NCBI RefSeq assembly: GCF_009617585.1
Contig: NZ_WIXI01000048.1
Location: 186,001-250,000 of the forward strand
Source: Endobacterium cereale
GTDB taxonomy: Bacteria; Pseudomonadota; Alphaproteobacteria; Rhizobiales; Rhizobiaceae
Direction: 5' to 3'
DNA: 64,000 nucleotides
Each line of letters begins with the position of its first letter. Positions within the stretch are counted from its first letter, which is position 1. The notes under the pieces are model-generated. The model saw nothing but the letters and a program-made list of their open reading frames with translations. It was not told the origin of the DNA and ran no database searches. Made by a program: the position numbers and the translations under genes. Shown in pieces: positions 8,751 through 17,009 of this stretch.

Positions 8751-9731
8751 TTATCTCCTCTTTCTTCCGAGCGTGTCGAAGGTAACGGCGGCAGCGATCA
8801 CGACGCCGATCAGCACCTGCTGAATGAAGGGCGAGACACCGAGAAGGTTGAGACCGTTACGCAGGACACCGATGATGAAGACGCCGACCACAGTGCCGAA
8901 GATCGAGCCGACGCCGCCCGAGAGCGATGCGCCACCGATCACGACAGCTGCGATGGTGTCGAGTTCGTAGCCAAGACCTGCACTGGGCTGGGAGCTATCG
9001 AGGCGGGCGGCAAAGGCGACGGCGGCAAGGCCTGCCAGCGCGCCGCTGAGCGCATAGACAATGCAGGTATTGAGATTGACGTTGATGCCGGCAAGGCGCG
9101 CCACTTCCGGATTGCCACCGATGGCAAACAGGTTACGGCCGGCCGGGCGATACTTGAGGATGATCGCGGCAATGATGGCGAGCACGATGAAGGTGGCAAC
9201 CGTCATCGACAGGAAGCCGAACTGGCGAACCGTGGCAAGCGAGGTGAACCAGTCGGGATAACCAACGATCTGCTTACCTTCGGTAAGAATGTTGGCAAGG
9301 CCTCTGGTCACCGACATGACAGCCAGCGTGGCGATGAACGGCGGCAGTTTGGCAATCGTGATCAGCAGGCCGGAAACGAGGCCGCAGATCGCACCGGTCG
9401 CGATGCCGACGACGATCGCAAGCTCCAGCGGCAGGCCAAGCTGCCGCTGCATCACGCCCATCATCATCATCGAGAAGGCAAGCACGGAGCCGACCGAAAG
9501 ATCGATGCCACCGATGACAATGACCAGTGTCATGCCAATGGCGAGAATGCCGAGCACGGTGACCTGATCAAGAATGTTGAGGCCGTTTCTCGCCGACAGG
9601 AAAAATTCCGACGTCACCGAGAAGAAGACGCATAACAGGATGAGGCCGACCAGCGGTCCCGACATCTTCTTCACGAAGGACATGCTGATGAAGCCCGTCT
9701 TCGGCGCCACCTGTTCCGTGATCTCACTCAT
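8751..9731 (-). CDS. ribose-type ABC transporter permease (RbsC-like)
   Basis: A 326-residue inner-membrane permease with about eight hydrophobic stretches. It carries the family segment IGGIDLSVGSVLAF and the C-terminal VIGGASLSGGVGSI. The start at 9731 (MSEITEQ) is preceded by GGGAGG. It lies between the kinase and the binding protein in the operon and pairs with the ATPase at 6156-7667. Confidence 0.88.
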   Translation of the reverse strand: MSEITEQVAPKTGFISMSFVKKMSGPLVGLILLCVFFSVTSEFFLSARNGLNILDQVTVLGILAIGMTLVIVIGGIDLSVGSVLAFSMMMMGVMQRQLGLPLELAIVVGIATGAICGLVSGLLITIAKLPPFIATLAVMSVTRGLANILTEGKQIVGYPDWFTSLATVRQFGFLSMTVATFIVLAIIAAIILKYRPAGRNLFAIGGNPEVARLAGINVNLNTCIVYALSGALAGLAAVAFAARLDSSQPSAGLGYELDTIAAVVIGGASLSGGVGSIFGTVVGVFIIGVLRNGLNLLGVSPFIQQVLIGVVIAAAVTFDTLGRKRR

Positions 9732-9779
9732 AAAAGCCTCCCTGCCGCACACCTTCTCCTGCGTGCGATCATTAAATTA

Positions 9780-11297
9780 TCAGTAGGTACCCGAACGCTC
9801 CGCCTTGCGGTTTTCCGGGCGCTCGTGAACGGACAGGCCGCGAGAGCGCGCCACCATCCGTCTCCATTCCTGTCGCTGCCGCTGACGGGCGAGATCGTCC
9901 ATCCGGGGCTCGAAGACGTTTCCTTCACGCGGCAGAGCCGCGAGATCGTCCAGTGTCCAGATTCCGGCACCGAGGCCCGCCAGATGGGCAGCGCCCATGG
10001 CCGACAGCTCCGCCGTCTGCGGACGCACGACCGGCACACCAGCCAGGTCCGTTTCCAGCTGCATCAGCAGTTCGTTCTTCGTCGGCCCACCATCGACATA
10101 CAGCTGATCGACCCTGAGGCCGGAGAGCAGCACGCGGTCGAGCACATCGACGATCTGGTGGGCGATGGAACCCACCGCCGCCCGCGCCACTTGTGCCCGC
10201 GAGGTGCCAAGTGCGACGCCGCCGATGATGCCCACCGCATTGGCATCCCAATAGGGAGCGCCGAGGCCGCCGAAGGCCGGCACGATGGTGACGCCGTTGC
10301 TGTCCGACACGCTTGCAGCAAGCGTTGCGAGTTCAGCCGTGCTGATGCCGAGGAATTCTGCCAGCCAGACGAGGGTCGAGCCGACCGAGCGGATATTGCC
10401 CTCGAAAGCATAAGCGATGTCATCCACCTGCCAGGCGATCGTGCGGCAGACGCCGAGATCGATCTGGTCGGCCGGAATGGCGCTATCGTAAAGCCCCATG
10501 ACCGATGAGCCTGTGCCCTGCGTGGCTTTCACCTTGCCCGGCTGGAAAGCGCCGTGGGCAAACAGGGCGGCATGGCTGTCGGCGAGAACCGCAGTAACTG
10601 GCGTGCCGTCGACGAGCGGAGCGATGCCGCTGACCTTGGCGAAGTCGTAACGCGACGGCACGATGCGCGGAAGGGAAGCCCGCGGAATATTGAAAAGCGC
10701 GAGGAGATCGGCGTCGTAATCGCCCTTCTCCAGATCGACGAGCTGCATGCGCGACGAATTGCCGATCTCCACCACATGTTCGCCGCCAAGGCGGAAAATC
10801 AGGTAGCTGTCGATCGTGCCAACGCAAATCTCTCCGGCTTTCGAGCGCGACCGGTCTGGATCGACACGATCCAGCAGCCACTGTGCCTTGACGGCGGAAA
10901 ACATCGGATCGAGCGGCAGGCCGGTTTTGGCCCGGATCATCGCTTGCGTTGCTTCAGGCACGGCTTCGCAAAGGCTCAGCGTGCGCTGGTCCTGCCAGGA
11001 GAGAAGCGGCGACAGCGGTTTGCCGGAGCTACGATCCCACAACAGGCAGCTTTCGCGCTGCGTCGAAAAACCGATGGCGATGATATCGCCAGCAGTCTCG
11101 GGCGACACGGCTTCGCGGATGGCGGCCAGCACGCTCTGCCAGATCTCTTCGGCATCCTGCTCGACCCAGCCCGGCTGGGGCGTCGACAGGCCGAGCGGAT
11201 GCTGGCCGCGGGCAACGACCTTGCTGTCGCGGTCGACGAGCAGGGCTTTTGTGGAGCCCGTACCCTGATCGATTGCGAGGACGAAGGGGCCACTCAT
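9780..11297 (-). CDS. FGGY-family carbohydrate kinase (glycerol-kinase-like)
   Basis: A 505-residue two-domain kinase. It has phosphate-1 AIDQGTGSTKALLVD, STQRESCLLWD and SWQDQRT (glycerol-kinase-type substrate site), ADSHAALFAHG carrying the catalytic-base Asp, phosphate-2 QGTGSSVMGLY, PAFGGLGAPYWD, and the adenosine motif YVDGGPTKNELLMQL. These place it closer to glycerol, erythritol or apulose kinases than to xylulokinase. It should phosphorylate the ketose or polyol brought in by the neighbouring importer. The gene starts 3 bases after the transketolase C-half stop, so the two are co-translated. Confidence 0.85.
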   Translation of the reverse strand: MSGPFVLAIDQGTGSTKALLVDRDSKVVARGQHPLGLSTPQPGWVEQDAEEIWQSVLAAIREAVSPETAGDIIAIGFSTQRESCLLWDRSSGKPLSPLLSWQDQRTLSLCEAVPEATQAMIRAKTGLPLDPMFSAVKAQWLLDRVDPDRSRSKAGEICVGTIDSYLIFRLGGEHVVEIGNSSRMQLVDLEKGDYDADLLALFNIPRASLPRIVPSRYDFAKVSGIAPLVDGTPVTAVLADSHAALFAHGAFQPGKVKATQGTGSSVMGLYDSAIPADQIDLGVCRTIAWQVDDIAYAFEGNIRSVGSTLVWLAEFLGISTAELATLAASVSDSNGVTIVPAFGGLGAPYWDANAVGIIGGVALGTSRAQVARAAVGSIAHQIVDVLDRVLLSGLRVDQLYVDGGPTKNELLMQLETDLAGVPVVRPQTAELSAMGAAHLAGLGAGIWTLDDLAALPREGNVFEPRMDDLARQRQRQEWRRMVARSRGLSVHERPENRKAERSGTY

Positions 11298-11300
11298 GGC

Positions 11301-12257
11301 TCAGCCCACCAGCTTGCGGGCTGCATCTGCAATGCCCTTGGCCGTCAGGCCAAAATGCTCGAGCAGAAAATCGTTGGAGCCGGTCGGCGCAAAGCTGGTG
11401 ACGCCGAGGAATTTTGCCTTTGCAGGATGGTTTTCGGACAGCGTCATCGAGACCGCAGCGCCGAGGCCACCTTCCAGAACGCCTTCTTCCGCAACGACCA
11501 GACCCTTGGTTTCCTTCGCTGCCTTGATGATCGTCTCGGCATCAAGCGGCTTGATGGTGGAAACGTTGAGAACGCGGGCCAAAATGCCTTCGGCGGCGAG
11601 AATGGCCTGCGCTTCGATGGCGCGGGATACCAGCGTGCCGGTCGCAACGAGGGCGACATCGTTGCCATCACCGGTCACGTCGATCTTGCCGAAGGTGAAG
11701 GCGGTTTCGCGATCAGCCGGGGTCACCGACGGAACCTTGTGGCGACCGACGCGCATATAGATCGGACGGCCGGAGGCGACGGCCCAGTCCATGGCGGCCT
11801 TGGTCTGCTCCGGGTCGGCCGGAACGAGAACGTCGAGATTGTCGATCGCCCGCATCCAGCTCAGATCCTCGATCGAGTGGTGGGTCGGGCCAAGTTCGCC
11901 GTAAGCCATGCCCGGGCTCATGGCGCAGAGCACGATGCCGTAGTTGGAATAGGCAACGTCGGCCTTGACCTGTTCGGTGGCGCGACCGGACAGGAACGGA
12001 CCTGCGGCGCAGACGAAAGGAATGAAACCGGCATTGGCGAGACCGGCGGCAACACCGACCATGTTCTGTTCGGCAATGCCGACATTGATCAGGCGATCCG
12101 GAAAACGGTCGCGGAAGGCATTGAGGTTGCTGGAGCCGACCGAGTCGTTGCAGACGGCAACGATGCGGGGATCGGCTTCGGCAAGGGCGATCAGCTTTTC
12201 GGAAAAAGCGACGCGGCAATCGAAGGTTTCGTTGGAAACACTGCTATGGGCGTTCAT
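11301..12257 (-). CDS. transketolase, C-terminal half
   Basis: A 318-residue subunit with the pyrimidine-binding and C-terminal transketolase domains. It has INVGIAEQNMVGVAAGLA with the TPP-activating Glu, ELGPTHHSIEDLSWMRA, and the C-terminal domain after VGRHKVPS. The start at 12257 (MNAHSSV) overlaps the stop of the N-half, so the subunits are translationally coupled. Split transketolases of this kind handle unusual donors such as apulose 4-phosphate (AptAB), or sugars in sulfo-sugar pathways. The N- and C-halves together would make one active enzyme. Confidence 0.88.
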   Translation of the reverse strand: MNAHSSVSNETFDCRVAFSEKLIALAEADPRIVAVCNDSVGSSNLNAFRDRFPDRLINVGIAEQNMVGVAAGLANAGFIPFVCAAGPFLSGRATEQVKADVAYSNYGIVLCAMSPGMAYGELGPTHHSIEDLSWMRAIDNLDVLVPADPEQTKAAMDWAVASGRPIYMRVGRHKVPSVTPADRETAFTFGKIDVTGDGNDVALVATGTLVSRAIEAQAILAAEGILARVLNVSTIKPLDAETIIKAAKETKGLVVAEEGVLEGGLGAAVSMTLSENHPAKAKFLGVTSFAPTGSNDFLLEHFGLTAKGIADAARKLVG

Positions 12258-13129
12258 CAGGCAAGTTCCTTCAATGCGAGTTCGACCTGCTCCTTGGACG
12301 GAACCTTGTGATGCCATTCGACACGGTCCTCGATGAACGAGACACCCTTGCCCTTGAGCGTGTTGGCGATCACGGCGAGCGGCTTGCCGTTGCGATTCTG
12401 GGTAAAGGCCTTGAGCAGTGCTGCGGTATCATTGCCGTCGATTTCGGCGACTTCCCAACCGAATGACGCCCATTTTTCGGGAAGCGGGTCAAGCGAGGCG
12501 GTGTCTTCCGTGCGCGCGCCCTGCTGCAGGCGGTTACGGTCGACGATGACGACCAGATTGTCGAGCTTGCGATGGGCTGCAGTCATCGCCGCTTCCCAGT
12601 TGGAGCCTTCCTGCAATTCGCCGTCACCGGTGAAAACAAAAGTCTGCCAGTTCTTGCCCGACAGTTTTGACGCGACGGCAGAGCCGACGCCGATCGGCAG
12701 GCCGTGGCCGAGCGGACCGGTATTGGCTTCGACACCCTTGACCTTGAGACGGTTCGGGTGACCGTTGAGCTTCGAGAGCGGCTTCATGAAGGTTTCGAGA
12801 TCGTCGACCGGGAAAAAGCCGCGCAGTGCCAGAACCGAATACAGGGCCGCAGCACAGTGGCCCTTGGAAAGAATGAGGCGGTCGCGGCCCGGATCGTCAG
12901 CCGTTTCCGGCGAGATGTTGAGGACGCCGAAAGCAGCCGTCACCAGCGCGTCGGTCACCGACAGGTCGCCGCCGATATGGCCGGCGCGGGCAGTGTCGAT
13001 CATCTGGACGATAAGGCGGCGAACCTGTTTGGCAACGAGCTTGAGCTGTTCGGCACGCTCGCCTTCCGGCAGGTCGCGGATCGCCGCGACGTCGAGCGGC
13101 TTGTTGTCTGGCCAGACTGAGATGGTCAC
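12257..13129 (-). CDS. transketolase, N-terminal half (TPP-binding)
   Basis: A 290-residue TPP-binding subunit with GHIGGDLSVTDAL, LSKGHCAAALYS, and the TPP/Mg motif GDGELQEGSNWEA followed by VDRNRLQQ. The start is a GTG at 13129, chosen because AGGAGGAG lies 5-7 bases upstream; an in-frame ATG at 13156 would put that site inside the gene. It is the first gene of the catabolic operon and faces the SorC regulator across a 290-base region with a strong dyad. Confidence 0.88.
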   Translation of the reverse strand: MTISVWPDNKPLDVAAIRDLPEGERAEQLKLVAKQVRRLIVQMIDTARAGHIGGDLSVTDALVTAAFGVLNISPETADDPGRDRLILSKGHCAAALYSVLALRGFFPVDDLETFMKPLSKLNGHPNRLKVKGVEANTGPLGHGLPIGVGSAVASKLSGKNWQTFVFTGDGELQEGSNWEAAMTAAHRKLDNLVVIVDRNRLQQGARTEDTASLDPLPEKWASFGWEVAEIDGNDTAALLKAFTQNRNGKPLAVIANTLKGKGVSFIEDRVEWHHKVPSKEQVELALKELA

Positions 13130-13154
13130 GGCGTCTCCTCCTGTTTTCCTCCGC

Positions 13155-13188
13155 ATGAATATTTATTCACGCTTGATTTAATATTCAT
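13155..13188. promoter_or_regulatory. inverted repeat between transketolase and SorC genes, likely operator
   Basis: ATGAATATT and AATATTCAT form a perfect 9-bp dyad 16 bases apart, and an inner palindrome TGAATATTTATTCA covers 13156-13169. It lies 26-59 bases upstream of the transketolase GTG. That position, overlapping the expected promoter, and the divergent SorC gene make it the best candidate SorC-family operator. Confidence 0.55.
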
Positions 13189-13419
13189 GATACGGCAGGA
13201 TCGAACCATGTCAAGCGCGGTTTTGAAAATCTGGAAACGCCAGGGTTCGGGAAGCAGGTGCTTCGCGATGCCGCCGCGCATGGATGAAAATCTGCAGTTG
13301 CAGCCGGCAATCGCGCGCCGCGCATTCCAATGGCGGCGTTTATTTTCTATGCCTCGGACATGCGTCGGGCGGCCCGCAGAGGTTGAGTCTCACGCATTCG
13401 AGACAGGAGCCAGCCAGCC

Positions 13420-14376
13420 ATGAGCCGCACCAACGAATTGCGCATGATCACGCGTGTCGCCCAGATGTATCATCTGGAAGGGTTGAAGCAGAGCGACATA
13501 TCCGAAGTGCTGCGGATTTCGCAGGCATCCGTTTCGCGGCTTCTGAAGCGTGCTGAGGCGGAAGGCATCGTGCGCGTATCGATCGTTGCCCCCAGCGGCA
13601 CCTATCCCGATCTCGAATCCGCCATCCGCGAAAAATTCGGCATCAGCGAAGTCATCGTCGCCGATTGCCGCGAAGACAATGACGACGCGGTGTTTTCCGC
13701 GATCGGCGTCGCGGCCGCCCACCTTCTCGAGCAGACGCTGGAGGATGGCGATGTCATCGGTGTGTCCAGCTGGAGCGCGACGCTGCAGCAGATGCTGGAC
13801 AACATTCACCCGATCAAACGGGTGCGCGCAGAACGTGTCATTCAGCTGCTCGGCGGCATCGGCGTGCCGAGCGCGCAGATCCATGCCACGCAGCTGACGA
13901 CGCGTCTGGCCCATCTGATCAACGGCGAACCGCAGCTTCTGCCGGCCCCTTGCGTGACCGGCTCACCGGAATCCAAGCGCATTCTCGTGTCCGATCCACA
14001 CGTGAAGGCGACGGTGGACCAGTTCAAGCGCGTGACCACCGCCTTTGTCGGCATCGGCGCCATGGCACCGTCCCAGAACCTCATCTACTCCGGCAACACC
14101 TTTACCCAGGCTGAGCTGGAGGAACTGGCCCGCCGAGGTGCTGTCGGCGACATCTGTCTGCGGTTCTACACCGCCGATGGCGAGCCGCTGGCCGGCGAAA
14201 TCTATGAACGCGTGGTCGGCATGACGCTGGAAGAGCTGCAGGCCGTACCCCGTGTGATCGGCACTGCCGGAGGCAAGCGCAAGACGGCGTCCATCGCCGG
14301 CGCGCTGCGCGGCAAGCTGATCGACGTCCTCATCACCGACCGCTTCACGGCGGAACGGCTGAGCGAATTAACCTAG
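13420..14376 (+). CDS. SorC-family transcriptional regulator
   Basis: A 318-residue regulator. The N-terminal HTH (MYHLEGLKQSDISEVLRISQ, then ASVSRLLKRAEAEGIV) precedes a sugar-phosphate-binding domain (GVSSWSATLQQML, FVGIGAMAP, TAGGKRKTASIAGAL). EryD and other SorC regulators are built this way and respond to phosphorylated sugars. It is transcribed away from the transketolase operon and is followed after 25 bases by an SDR gene, so it probably controls both arms. AGGAG lies 12 bases upstream of the ATG, slightly long. Confidence 0.87.
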   Translation: MSRTNELRMITRVAQMYHLEGLKQSDISEVLRISQASVSRLLKRAEAEGIVRVSIVAPSGTYPDLESAIREKFGISEVIVADCREDNDDAVFSAIGVAAAHLLEQTLEDGDVIGVSSWSATLQQMLDNIHPIKRVRAERVIQLLGGIGVPSAQIHATQLTTRLAHLINGEPQLLPAPCVTGSPESKRILVSDPHVKATVDQFKRVTTAFVGIGAMAPSQNLIYSGNTFTQAELEELARRGAVGDICLRFYTADGEPLAGEIYERVVGMTLEELQAVPRVIGTAGGKRKTASIAGALRGKLIDVLITDRFTAERLSELT

Positions 14377-14401
14377 AAGCAAACCATATCAGGGAGGTCC
14401 C

Positions 14402-15184
14402 ATGTCTCGCTTCACCAACAAGACCGTCGTCATCACCGGCGCAAGCCGCGGTATCGGCGCAGCCATCGCCAAGCGTTTTGCCCGCGAAGGCGCCAATCTC
14501 GTCGTCTCTGCGAACGAGGAATCGGTGCATGCCGTGGCCGAGCAGATCCGCGCCGATGGCGGCAAGGCGTTCTCCTTCGTCGGCGACGTGACGGACAAGG
14601 CAAGCGTCGTTGCTCTCTATGACGCAGCCGAAAAGGAATTCGGCTCGATCGACGTATCGATCCAGAATGCCGGCGTCATCACCATCGCCAAGATCGAGGA
14701 CATGACCGAAAACGAATGGGACAAGGTCATGGCCGTCAACACCAAGGGCGTGTTCCTGTGCGCCCAGGAAGCCATTGCCCGCATCCGCAAGCACGGCAAG
14801 AGCGGCCGCATCATCAACACCGCCTCCGGCCAGGCCCGTGACGGCTTCATCTACACGCCGCATTATGCCGCGTCCAAGATGGGCGTTGTCGGCATTACCC
14901 AGAGCCTTGCCAAGGAAGTTGCGGTCGACAACATCACCGTCAACGCCTTTTGCCCCGGCATCATCGAAACCGACATGTGGGCCTACAATGATGAAGTCTG
15001 GGGCAAGCTGCTCGGCACGTATGCTCCCGGCGAACTGATGAAGGAATGGGTGGAAGGAATCCCGATGAAGCGGGCCGGTTCTGGCGAGGACGTCGCCGGT
15101 CTCGTTACCTTCCTTGCCAGCGACGATGCCGCCTACATCACCGGCCAAACCATCAATGTCGATGGCGGACTGATCATGTCCTGA
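14402..15184 (+). CDS. SDR-family dehydrogenase (polyol/sugar type)
   Basis: A 260-residue classical SDR. It has TGASRGIG, QNAGVI in place of the usual NNAG, NTASGQAR (catalytic Ser), YAASKMG (Tyr/Lys) and ITGQTINVDGG. A strong site, AGGGAGG, precedes the ATG. It is cotranscribed with the SorC regulator and is the second SDR of the island. A two-dehydrogenase route, for example two polyol isomers or an oxidation plus a reduction, is possible. The QNAG variant is worth noting but does not exclude activity. Confidence 0.82.
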   Translation: MSRFTNKTVVITGASRGIGAAIAKRFAREGANLVVSANEESVHAVAEQIRADGGKAFSFVGDVTDKASVVALYDAAEKEFGSIDVSIQNAGVITIAKIEDMTENEWDKVMAVNTKGVFLCAQEAIARIRKHGKSGRIINTASGQARDGFIYTPHYAASKMGVVGITQSLAKEVAVDNITVNAFCPGIIETDMWAYNDEVWGKLLGTYAPGELMKEWVEGIPMKRAGSGEDVAGLVTFLASDDAAYITGQTINVDGGLIMS

Positions 15185-15190
15185 TACGAT

Positions 15191-15226
15191 TTCGAACGGT
15201 CCGTTCACCGCAACGGACCGTTCGAA
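15191..15226. terminator. perfect hairpin after the SDR gene
   Basis: A 15-bp perfect stem (TTCGAACGGTCCGTT paired with AACGGACCGTTCGAA) with a 6-base loop begins 7 bases after the SDR stop. It has no T-run. It likely separates the SorC-SDR transcript from the ribB leader. Confidence 0.65.
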
Positions 15227-15282
15227 TACGCAAAATCGGCAAACTGCCCCTTGCAATTTGCTAGGTTAGAAACTTATGTTGA

Positions 15283-15427
15283 AACTGTTCTCAGGGCGGG
15301 GTGCAATTCCCCACCGGCGGTATCGGAAGAAATTCCGGAGCCCGCGAGCGCCTTCAGGAAACTGAAGGGTCAGCAGATCCGGTGAGATGCCGGAGCCGAC
15401 GGTATAGTCCGGATGGAAGAGGACAAC
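15283..15427 (+). ncRNA. FMN riboswitch (RFN element)
   Basis: The conserved RFN blocks appear in order: TTCTCAGGGCGGGGTGCAAT, CCCCACCGGCGGTAT, GAGCCCGCGAGCG, GGTCAGCAGATCCGGT, GAGATGCCGGAGCCGACGG, TATAGTCCGGATGGAAGAG. This is the FMN aptamer that represses riboflavin genes when FMN is abundant. It sits about 125 bases before ribB, leaving room for an expression platform with hairpins such as CACCC/GGGTG around 15437-15451. Confidence 0.95.
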
Positions 15428-15552
15428 GCGAAGACCACCCTTGACCGGGTGTGCGACGCTTGTTCGCCCAAGGGATGTTTGTGCCCGTTTCACTTGGAAA
15501 CGGTCGCGAGTTGGATGTCGGTTCGCCGGCATAACCCTTGAAAGGCTTGAAA

Positions 15553-16182
15553 ATGACTATTTCAAAAATTGAAGATGCGATCGAAGCCATTCGCCGTGGC
15601 GAGATCGTGGTTGTCGTTGATAACGAAGATCGTGAAAACGAAGGCGATCTGGTCATCGCTGCCGATGCGGCTGACCCGAAAGACATCGCCTTCATGATGA
15701 ACCATGCCCGTGGCCTGATCTGCATCGCCATGGAAGGCGAGCGTCTCGACGCACTCGACATTCCGCTGATGGTGGCGCGCAACACGGAATCGCTGAAGAC
15801 CGCCTTCACGGTTTCGGTGGATTACATTCCCGGCACCACCACCGGCATTTCTGCTGGAGACCGCGCGGCAACCGTGCGCGCGCTGGCAACTGGCGATGCC
15901 AAGCCAGACGATTTTGCCCGTCCCGGCCATATCTTTCCGCTACGCGCGCATCCCGAAGGCGTTCGTGGCCGTCCGGGCCACACCGAAGCCGCCGTCGAAC
16001 TGGCACGCCTTGCCGGCCGCGCTCCATCAGGCGTGATCTGCGAAGTCGCCAATGACGACGGCACCATGTCGCGCCTGCCGCAACTCGAAGTGTTTGCAGA
16101 AAAGCACGGTCTTCTGGTCGTGACCATCGAAGATCTAATCGCCTATCTCAGCACGACTGCAAAGGTCGATGTTGCCGCCTGA
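15553..16182 (+). CDS. ribB: 3,4-dihydroxy-2-butanone-4-phosphate synthase RibB
   Basis: A 209-residue enzyme converting ribulose 5-phosphate to the 4-carbon precursor of riboflavin plus formate. Diagnostic motifs are VDNEDRENEGDLVIAAD, the GRPGHTEAAVELARLAG stretch, and SGVICEVANDDGTM. It is the stand-alone form with no GTP cyclohydrolase II (RibA) domain. AAAGG precedes the ATG at 15553; a TTG at 15538 is in frame but less likely. It is controlled by the FMN riboswitch directly upstream. The neighbours are not riboflavin genes, so it is probably a separate or second copy. Confidence 0.95.
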   Translation: MTISKIEDAIEAIRRGEIVVVVDNEDRENEGDLVIAADAADPKDIAFMMNHARGLICIAMEGERLDALDIPLMVARNTESLKTAFTVSVDYIPGTTTGISAGDRAATVRALATGDAKPDDFARPGHIFPLRAHPEGVRGRPGHTEAAVELARLAGRAPSGVICEVANDDGTMSRLPQLEVFAEKHGLLVVTIEDLIAYLSTTAKVDVAA

Positions 16183-16208
16183 TCGGCAAGCCTCCAATCA
16201 CGTGACGC

Positions 16209-16247
16209 TATCCCGGTGGAGTGAAAAACCCGCCGGGATATTTTTTT
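16209..16247 (+). terminator. Rho-independent terminator after ribB
   Basis: TATCCCGG and CCGGGATA form an 8-bp stem followed at once by TTTTTTT, 27 bases after the ribB stop. The following 260 bases, up to the GNAT gene, show no gene or clear structured element and should hold the promoter for the next operon. Confidence 0.9.
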
Positions 16248-16508
16248 GCGCAAAACGGTTTCTGTGCATCCGGTGGCCACTGAACATCGCGCACGGTTAA
16301 ACCCGCAGAACCGTCGCTCCATCGATATTCCTATCTTCAGCCACCGATCGACAGGTATCGCAGGATCCTGACGTCCCTTTCGTCATAAGCGGCTGAACGT
16401 GCCGCCTCGCGAACACGACAACCTGTCCACTTGACAACACATCCTCCATGATCAAACCTAGATCAAAATAATGGCGTCTATTCCATTTTTATGGAAGCAG
16501 GAGGTGCG

Positions 16509-16994
16509 ATGCCGGATATGCTGGTAAACCTGTATGCGTCCGAATGTAGCGCGTTGGCGGAGAAGGCCAATGGCGGTTCTGCGATCATTCGCACGGCGCT
16601 TGCCCCGGAAATGCATGTGGTCGTCGAGTGGGTGCGAAAGCATTTCAGCGACAACTGGGCAAGCGAGGTCTCCGTCGCCTTTTCCCGTCAGCCGATTGCT
16701 TGCCTGATCGCAGTCGATAATGGCCAATTGCTCGGTTTTGCCTGCTATGACACGACGGCACGCGGCTTTTTCGGCCCGACCGGTGTGGCGGAAGAGGCGC
16801 GCGGTCGCGGCATCGGTCTCGCCCTGTTTTCCGATTGCCTGCAGACGATGAAGACGATCGGCCATGCTTATGCGTTCATCGGCGATGCCGGGCCTGTCGA
16901 TTTTTATAAAAGCGCTGTCGACGCGATCGAAATTCCGGCCCGCGACAAGGGTCTTTACGAGGGCATGCTGCGGCGCCCGAAAAAACAATCATGA
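16509..16994 (+). CDS. GNAT-family N-acetyltransferase
   Basis: A 161-residue acetyl-CoA-dependent transferase. The core shows the beta-strand LLGFACYDTTARGFFGPTGV, then acetyl-CoA motif A EEARGRGIGLALF, and FYKSAVD in the last helix. The start at 16509 is preceded by AGGAGGTG; an upstream in-frame ATG at 16491 overlaps that site. It is 15 bases before a NagZ-like gene and begins an operon with an oligosaccharide-type importer, so an amino sugar or peptide fragment is a reasonable substrate, but this is inference. Confidence 0.8.
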   Translation: MPDMLVNLYASECSALAEKANGGSAIIRTALAPEMHVVVEWVRKHFSDNWASEVSVAFSRQPIACLIAVDNGQLLGFACYDTTARGFFGPTGVAEEARGRGIGLALFSDCLQTMKTIGHAYAFIGDAGPVDFYKSAVDAIEIPARDKGLYEGMLRRPKKQS

Positions 16995-17009
16995 ATACGG
17001 GAGAAATCT

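Noticed and set aside
13129-13156. ATG start at 13156 for the transketolase N-half
   Set aside because: It would place a strong AGGAGGAG site inside the gene; the GTG at 13129 is correctly spaced from it.
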